Assembly: GCA_018240025.1 (NCBI GenBank)
Contig: JAFEGM010000046.1
Location: 1-64,000 of the forward strand
Direction: 5' to 3'
Origin: Verrucomicrobiota bacterium
Lineage (GTDB): Bacteria; Verrucomicrobiota; Verrucomicrobiia; Chthoniobacterales; SZAS-18
Length of the DNA stretch: 64,000 nt
A program made the translations under genes and the position numbers. Shown piece after piece: positions 59,916 to 64,000 of this stretch (within the stretch, counting starts at the first letter, position 1; the number at the start of each line of letters is the position of its first letter). The notes beneath the pieces were generated by a model. The model ran no database searches, was not told the origin of the DNA, and saw only the letters and a program-made list of their open reading frames with translations.

Positions 59916-60980
59916 CTACTTCGTAACCGCGAGGACCGCTTTGTCGCCGACCTTCAAACCGAGGGTGTCGGCCGCATTGCCGCCGTTCAGCGCCACGAGC
60001 AGGCGCTCCTCGCCGTCGAAGAATGCGACCCACTGGCCCTTGGGGACGTCGGAATAGGTGGTGCCTAGCTTTACCTCGACCGCCTTGTCGCCATGCGACA
60101 GCCGGAAGACGTCGCCCTTCTGCAGGCCGATCTGCTGCAGATCCAGCGGCTGCACATCCAGCGTGACGTTGCCGTAGATCGGATGCCGCAGCAGCATGTA
60201 CGCCTCGCCGGTGCCGGCCCCGAGCGCCTTCATCGTCGACGCGCGCGGATACGGCGGCAGGGTCAGATCGACCGGCTGCGCTTCCGGCCGCTTCTTCGTC
60301 GAGATCCAGTAATTCAGCACCTTCAGCGCGGCCCCGAGTTCGGCCTGGTTGATGTTCACGTGGCCGTCGCGATTGACCGTACGGGTGATCGGCACCACCC
60401 CCTTGGCCTGCTTGGTGTAGGTCGCGGCGGGGTCGAGTTCGCTCCGATTGTTCAGAAACACGATCGGCACCTGCGGCTGGCCGGTCAGCGGGAGCTTCTT
60501 GCCGCTCTCCTCGATGCCCAACGCGGCTCCCACCACCACTGCGCCGGCGAACTTCTTCGGCTCGCTCTCGCAGAGCAGCGTGGCGATGGCCCCGCCCATG
60601 CTCTCGCCGTGCAGCACCACCACCCACGGCTCGCCATAGCGCTTGGCGATCTCGTCGCGCAGCGCCAGCACGTCCTTCATCCCGTCGGCCACGACGAGGC
60701 CGCTGCGACGATAGCTGGTGGAAGCGATGATCCAGCCGCCGGTCAGGTATTCGAGATACGTCTGGCGCAGTGTCAGTTCCGGGTCGAGCGTCGCATTCTC
60801 CGGCCGGTAACCGTGGCAGTAGATGAGCACCCGGTTCGTGCGCGTGGCCGCTGGCGGCAGCACCACCGCGCAGCGCGCGCCGTTCAGTTCGAAAGTCACT
60901 TCCTCCGTGCCGTCGGGGCGCCGAAAGTCCGCCCGAACCAGGGTGCAGAGGAGCAGAAAGCAAAGCGCTCGCAGGATCAT
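59916..60980 (-). CDS. Secreted alpha/beta hydrolase fused to SAM-hydrolase C-terminal-like domain
   Basis: A 354-residue protein with signal peptide MILRALCFLLLCTLVRA. The alpha/beta-hydrolase domain has LIYCHGYRPENATL, VVVLHGESMGGAIATLL (nucleophile Ser, near residue 125) and VVGAALGIEESGKKLPL. From about residue 270 a small beta-barrel follows: KVELGTTYSDVPKG-type KLGTTYSDVPKGQWVAF, RLLVALNGGNAADTLGLKVG and DKAVLAVTK. This closely resembles the C-terminal domain of SAM hydroxide adenosyltransferase (DUF62), where it helps bind nucleoside. A hydrolase with a nucleoside- or ligand-binding barrel is inferred. The substrate is unknown. Confidence 0.8.
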   Translation of the reverse strand: MILRALCFLLLCTLVRADFRRPDGTEEVTFELNGARCAVVLPPAATRTNRVLIYCHGYRPENATLDPELTLRQTYLEYLTGGWIIASTSYRRSGLVVADGMKDVLALRDEIAKRYGEPWVVVLHGESMGGAIATLLCESEPKKFAGAVVVGAALGIEESGKKLPLTGQPQVPIVFLNNRSELDPAATYTKQAKGVVPITRTVNRDGHVNINQAELGAALKVLNYWISTKKRPEAQPVDLTLPPYPRASTMKALGAGTGEAYMLLRHPIYGNVTLDVQPLDLQQIGLQKGDVFRLSHGDKAVEVKLGTTYSDVPKGQWVAFFDGEERLLVALNGGNAADTLGLKVGDKAVLAVTK

Positions 60981-61091
60981 GACGAACCATCCGCAGCGCC
61001 CCGCCCGGTCTCAAGGGCCAAGCGCGCGCGGAAAGCCGACATTCACTTCTCCCTTCTCAGCCGGCCCCGGACCCTGCTATTCCCTCCCGGG

Positions 61092-61619
61092 ATGAAACGG
61101 GTGCTCCTTCTGCTGTTTTTCGGCGCACTCGCCTATGGCCTCGTCGCGGGCGTGAACATCGGCCTGCAGGAATGGCGCAATCGCGAGGATCCGAAGGCCC
61201 GCTTTTGGACCGAAGGCACGCCGAAATGCCCCGGCGACATGAAGGCCACCGGCTACGAAAGCCGCGGCCTACGCCGCGATCTGCGCATCTGGTCGCTCAC
61301 CCACACGCCGGAGGAGTTGAAGACCTGGCTCGCCTCGGGCGACTTCAAGCGCGCCGACCAGCGCCTCGCGTCCGTCCGGCAACTCCTCGAACCCAAGGTG
61401 CGGCCGCCCTTCCGCGACAACAAATACGTCAGCGCCTACATGCGCACGGAGCCGGAGAATGCCGGCCATTTCGTGCTGGTCATGCCCGGCGAGAAACAGA
61501 GCGATTACGTCATCCTCAACCGGCCTTTCCGCGGCGGCCCGCTGGCCTTTCTCAATCTCGGCGGCTCGACCAACTCCGCCAGCGAAGCGGCGGCGGCACC
61601 AGCCGCCAAGGCGCCCTGA
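61092..61619 (+). CDS. Hypothetical protein with N-terminal membrane helix
   Basis: A 175-residue protein from the ATG at 61092 (MKRVLLLLFFGALAYGLVAG), one membrane helix or uncleaved signal. The rest is soluble (GYESRGLRRDLRIWSLTHTP, DNKYVSAYMRTEPENAGHFV) and ends in an Ala/Pro-rich tail. No family is recognised. The gene diverges from the hydrolase gene. Confidence 0.7.
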   Translation: MKRVLLLLFFGALAYGLVAGVNIGLQEWRNREDPKARFWTEGTPKCPGDMKATGYESRGLRRDLRIWSLTHTPEELKTWLASGDFKRADQRLASVRQLLEPKVRPPFRDNKYVSAYMRTEPENAGHFVLVMPGEKQSDYVILNRPFRGGPLAFLNLGGSTNSASEAAAAPAAKAP

Positions 61620-61703
61620 GGAAGCGCCCTCGCGCAAAAGGCTCATTGAACCCCGACGCCGGATCGCCGATCACAGAGCACCTTCTCCGACCCCCGCTTC
61701 CCC

Positions 61704-62597
61704 ATGGCCCACAATTATCTTCTCGGCGCGCGCGTCTATCTCTCCGGCCCCATGGACTTCGTCGCCTCGCGCGCGGACGAGAAGAAGCTCGGCTGGCGCA
61801 ACCGCATCGGCGATTTCCTCAAATCGTTCGGCAGCGTGGTCTTCGATCCTTGGTTCAAGCCGGCCGTGCGCGGGCTGCACGAATACGGGCTCGAGGACAT
61901 CAACACGATCGACGTGCGCGAGACCTGGCGCTTCGATGCCACCGCGGAGGGCGACGAAGCCCGCGCACTCTGCGCGGAGAAGTTCTGGGAAACGCTGCAC
62001 ATCGACCTGCGCATGGTCGACACCAGCGACTTCACCATCGCCTTCGTCCCGACCAACATCTACAGCGTCGGCACAGTCCACGAGATCGTGATGTCCCGGC
62101 TGCAGCGCAAGCCGGTGCTCTTCGTCAGCCCGCCCGTGACCTTTCCCGCGCTCGACAAACTGCGCGACCATCTCAAGGACGATGCGGCCGGACTCGCGCT
62201 GCTCGAGCAGCTGCAGCGCGAGGTGCCGATCAAGCCGAATCCGCGCGCGCTGCCGAGTCTCTGGTACATGCCGCTCATCGGCAGCGGCTGCTTCTTCGAC
62301 GGCTTCGGCTTCGAGCAATACCGCCAGCGCTTCCATTGGCCGGAGGGCGCCCTCGACGACCTCGAGCGCCGCTACCCGCCGCAGAATCCGCTCCTGCCGT
62401 ATCTCGAGCGCCTCTCGGAGAACATCCCGCGGCGCTGGGACAACAAGCTGAAGAAATACGTCATCAACGACGACTGGCTCCTCTGGGAACTCGGCAGCGC
62501 CAACCCCGCCGGCCAAGTGGTGCACGACTCGCCCATCGACGACCTGCGTCAGGCGCGGTTGCCGTTCGAGGATTGGCCGGCCGGCTTCCCGCGCTGA
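61704..62597 (+). CDS. Nucleoside 2-deoxyribosyltransferase-like protein
   Basis: A 297-residue protein. VYLSGPMDFVASRADEKKLG, FGSVVFDPWFKPAVRGLHEY, and DLRMVDTSDFTIAFVPTNIY followed by SVGTVHEIVMSRLQRKPVLF resemble the Rossmann-like nucleoside 2-deoxyribosyltransferase family (substrate-binding loop GPMDF, catalytic region with the acidic EIVM segment). A C-terminal region of about 130 residues (FEQYRQRFHWPEGAL) is an extension not found in the minimal enzyme. The true substrate is unknown. The next gene converges, with 5 bases between stops. Confidence 0.75.
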   Translation: MAHNYLLGARVYLSGPMDFVASRADEKKLGWRNRIGDFLKSFGSVVFDPWFKPAVRGLHEYGLEDINTIDVRETWRFDATAEGDEARALCAEKFWETLHIDLRMVDTSDFTIAFVPTNIYSVGTVHEIVMSRLQRKPVLFVSPPVTFPALDKLRDHLKDDAAGLALLEQLQREVPIKPNPRALPSLWYMPLIGSGCFFDGFGFEQYRQRFHWPEGALDDLERRYPPQNPLLPYLERLSENIPRRWDNKLKKYVINDDWLLWELGSANPAGQVVHDSPIDDLRQARLPFEDWPAGFPR

Positions 62598-62602
62598 ATC
62601 AA

Positions 62603-63364
62603 TCAGTCCCGACGCCGCCAGAGGCTGGCCTGCGAGACGCTCCATTGGTACTTGCGGGCGTGCTCGCGGATGAGGAACGGCAGGTCGCGCGTGCCCCGCT
62701 CCTCGAAATGCGGCGCCAGCGCGTCGCGCAGCGCATCCAGCGTCCGCCGCGGCGAACCTGCGTCGTCCTGCCGACCGCCCAGCCAGCGCTCGCGCGGCGT
62801 GTATTCCTCCAGCCACGTGTAGGGCGAAGCGATGATGAGCTGCCCACCCGCGCGTACGAGCTCCGGCAGCCGCGCCAGACAGCGCGCGGGATCGGGCAGG
62901 CGGTCGATGAGATTGGCCATCAGCACGACCTCGAAGCTGCCGAGATCGGCCCGCAGGTCGCAGGCATCGCCCACCTCGAAGCGCACCCGCGCCGCCTCGA
63001 CTCCCGCCGGCCGACGCGCCCGCAGCGGTGTGCGCAGCAGCCCTTCGTCCGCCCGCTCGTAGGCCAGCTCACCACCCGTCCGCAGCGCCTCCGCCGCCCG
63101 CACGAAGCTGGCCGAGAAGTCGATGCCCACCACCTCCGCGCAATTCCGCGCCAGTTCGAAACTCGACCGCCCGACCGCACAGCCGAGATCCAGCGCCCGC
63201 GCGTCCTTGGGTAATTCCTCCACCACGAGCGTCTCGCTCACCACCCGCTGCGCGAACCCCAGCGCCCCGCGCGGTCCCTCCGCCCAGGGCAACACCTCCT
63301 CGGCCGCGCCGTAGTGAAAGAGCAGGTATTCGTCCAGGAGCCGCTGCGATTCGTAGGGATTCAT
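62603..63364 (-). CDS. OvoA-type 4-mercaptohistidine N-methyltransferase-like protein
   Basis: A 253-residue SAM methyltransferase from the ATG at 63364 (MNPYESQRLLDEYLLFHYGA). The opening NPYESxRLLxEYLLFHYG, EVLPWAEGPRGALGFAQRVV and the SAM motif ALDLGCAVGRSSFELA match the family named after the C-terminal part of OvoA, which methylates 4-mercaptohistidine in ovothiol synthesis. No OvoA sulfoxide synthase is nearby, so it may act with a distant partner. An ATG at 63553 is in frame and open through an octamer repeat; the family N-terminus starts at 63364, which is preferred. Confidence 0.85.
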   Translation of the reverse strand: MNPYESQRLLDEYLLFHYGAAEEVLPWAEGPRGALGFAQRVVSETLVVEELPKDARALDLGCAVGRSSFELARNCAEVVGIDFSASFVRAAEALRTGGELAYERADEGLLRTPLRARRPAGVEAARVRFEVGDACDLRADLGSFEVVLMANLIDRLPDPARCLARLPELVRAGGQLIIASPYTWLEEYTPRERWLGGRQDDAGSPRRTLDALRDALAPHFEERGTRDLPFLIREHARKYQWSVSQASLWRRRD

Positions 63365-63403
63365 CCCCTCCGCATCGCCCGAAAGTCGCCCCTGCACAAA
63401 GCC

Positions 63404-63520
63404 CTCCTCCGCTCCTCCGCTCCTCCGCTCCTCCGCTCCTCCGCTCCTCCGCTCCTCCGTTCCTCCGCTCCTCCGCTCCTCCGCTCCTCCGCTCCTCCGC
63501 TCCCCCGCTCCCCCGCTCCC
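63404..63520. repeat. Octamer tandem repeat CTCCTCCG upstream of the methyltransferase gene
   Basis: About fourteen 8-bp units (CTCCTCCG, with a few T or extra C variants) lie 39 bases before the methyltransferase start. Read on the minus strand the unit is CGGAGGAG, which contains the Shine-Dalgarno consensus GGAGG. The current unit number leaves an in-frame path from the ATG at 63553 through the repeat into the methyltransferase. Confidence 0.93.
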
Positions 63521-63586
63521 CGTCACTCCACCTCCTGTGCCAACCTTTTTCATTGCACCCACGGCCCGACCCCGCAGACTGCCTGC

Positions 63587-64000
63587 GTGCCTGCCCTGGC
63601 TGCATTCGGTTTGGGCGCCCGGAGTGCGTGTTCCTCCGCGGCCGGCGGGTTGGCGTCGCTGCATGTCCCGGACCTCTGGCAGACGCGCGCGGTCGCGGCG
63701 CTGAAGGAAGGGGCCGATGTTGTGGTCCACGCGCCGACCGGCGCGGGCAAGACGTTCGTCTTCGAATCGTTCGTCAGCGGATTGAAGGGCCAGGCGGTCT
63801 TCACCGTGCCGACCCGCGCGCTGGCCAATGACAAGCTGGCGGAATGGCGCGCCCGCGGCTGGGATGTCGGCATCTGCACGGGCGATGTGGCCGACCGGCT
63901 CGAGGCCCACGTGCTGGTCGCTACGCTCGAAACCCAGCGCGGTCGACTCCTCCGGCGCGAGGGCCCGCGGCTGCTGGCGGTGGATGAATACCAGATGCTC
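63587..64000 (+). CDS. DEAD/DEAH-box helicase (5' part, runs off window)
   Basis: The frame is open from GTG 63587 to the window edge (138 codons). VVVHAPTGAGKTFVFESFV is helicase motif I, TVPTRALANDKLAEWRARGW is motif Ia and LLAVDEYQML is motif II (DEYQ, a DEAH-like variant). This is the first RecA-like domain of a superfamily 2 helicase; DEYQ recalls helicases of the Lhr/Ski2-like group, but the rest is outside the window. The exact start is uncertain; GTG 63587 is the earliest plausible start seen. It diverges from the methyltransferase gene, with the octamer repeat between them. Confidence 0.8.
   Translation, partial: MPALAAFGLGARSACSSAAGGLASLHVPDLWQTRAVAALKEGADVVVHAPTGAGKTFVFESFVSGLKGQAVFTVPTRALANDKLAEWRARGWDVGICTGDVADRLEAHVLVATLETQRGRLLRREGPRLLAVDEYQML

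Noticed and set aside
63365-63553. The methyltransferase starting at 63553 with a GGAEERRS-repeat N-terminus
   Set aside because: The family's NPYES start is at 63364 and the extra part is only the translated octamer repeat; kept as a phase-variation hypothesis, not as the annotated start.

Overview
The window is high-GC, gene-dense chromosomal DNA from a Gram-negative bacterium, most likely a member of the Verrucomicrobiota (an Opitutaceae-like lineage). That placement is inferred from the combination seen: autotransporter-associated beta-strand repeat protein, PEP-CTERM protein plus exosortase, two Wza/Wzc/beta-barrel export modules, calcium-repeat secreted proteins, DUF5069, DUF1684 and DUF4112 proteins, and NadV/NadM. 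There is no rRNA, phage, transposase or CRISPR array, and I saw no convincing tRNA.

Layout. 1-1.7 kb: 5' part of a giant secreted beta-strand-repeat protein (minus). 2-10 kb: DUF5069 protein, Ser/Thr kinase with an FGE-like sensor, a queuosine tRNA-guanine transglycosylase fused to an MnmC-like methyltransferase, an OppF-type ATPase, an RppH-like Nudix enzyme and Ada. 10-15 kb: NadM-NadV nicotinamide salvage pair and a GCS2-like ligase with an ATP-grasp ligase. 15-21 kb: HtrA protease, lipoyl synthase, glycosyltransferase, YeaQ-type membrane protein, UbiA-family prenyltransferase and a lipoprotein. 21-26 kb: beta-oxidation and CoA-transfer genes. 26-36 kb: urocanate hydratase, then a secretome block (subtilisin-like protease, PEP-CTERM protein, P-domain/calcium-repeat protein). 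36-40 kb: first exopolysaccharide module (barrel, Wza, Wzc). 40-48.7 kb: housekeeping genes (adenine deaminase, TlpA-like protein, DUF4112, acyl-CoA synthetase, ABC-F, MobA). 48.7-58 kb: second exopolysaccharide module joined to a FecR-like lipoprotein, an exosortase-EpsI fusion and a TPR protein. 58-64 kb: DUF1684 protein, membrane metalloprotease, hydrolase with a SAM-hydrolase-like tail, nucleoside deoxyribosyltransferase-like protein, OvoA-type methyltransferase and the start of a DEAD/DEAH helicase.

How the parts work together. The exosortase, the PEP-CTERM substrate and the two polysaccharide export modules point to a cell that sorts secreted proteins into an exopolysaccharide-rich surface. 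Thiolase, FadB-like protein and acyl-CoA ligase form a fatty-acid degradation set. NadM and NadV convert nicotinamide to NAD.

The most unusual signals are the Tgt-methyltransferase fusion, the hydrolase fused to a SAM-hydrolase-like barrel, and a family of short word-like tandem repeats (7-, 8- and 21-bp units, several with inverted copies) at gene boundaries. One of these lies in frame just upstream of a methyltransferase start and could act as a length switch. All assignments are from reading the sequence; no database search was possible.
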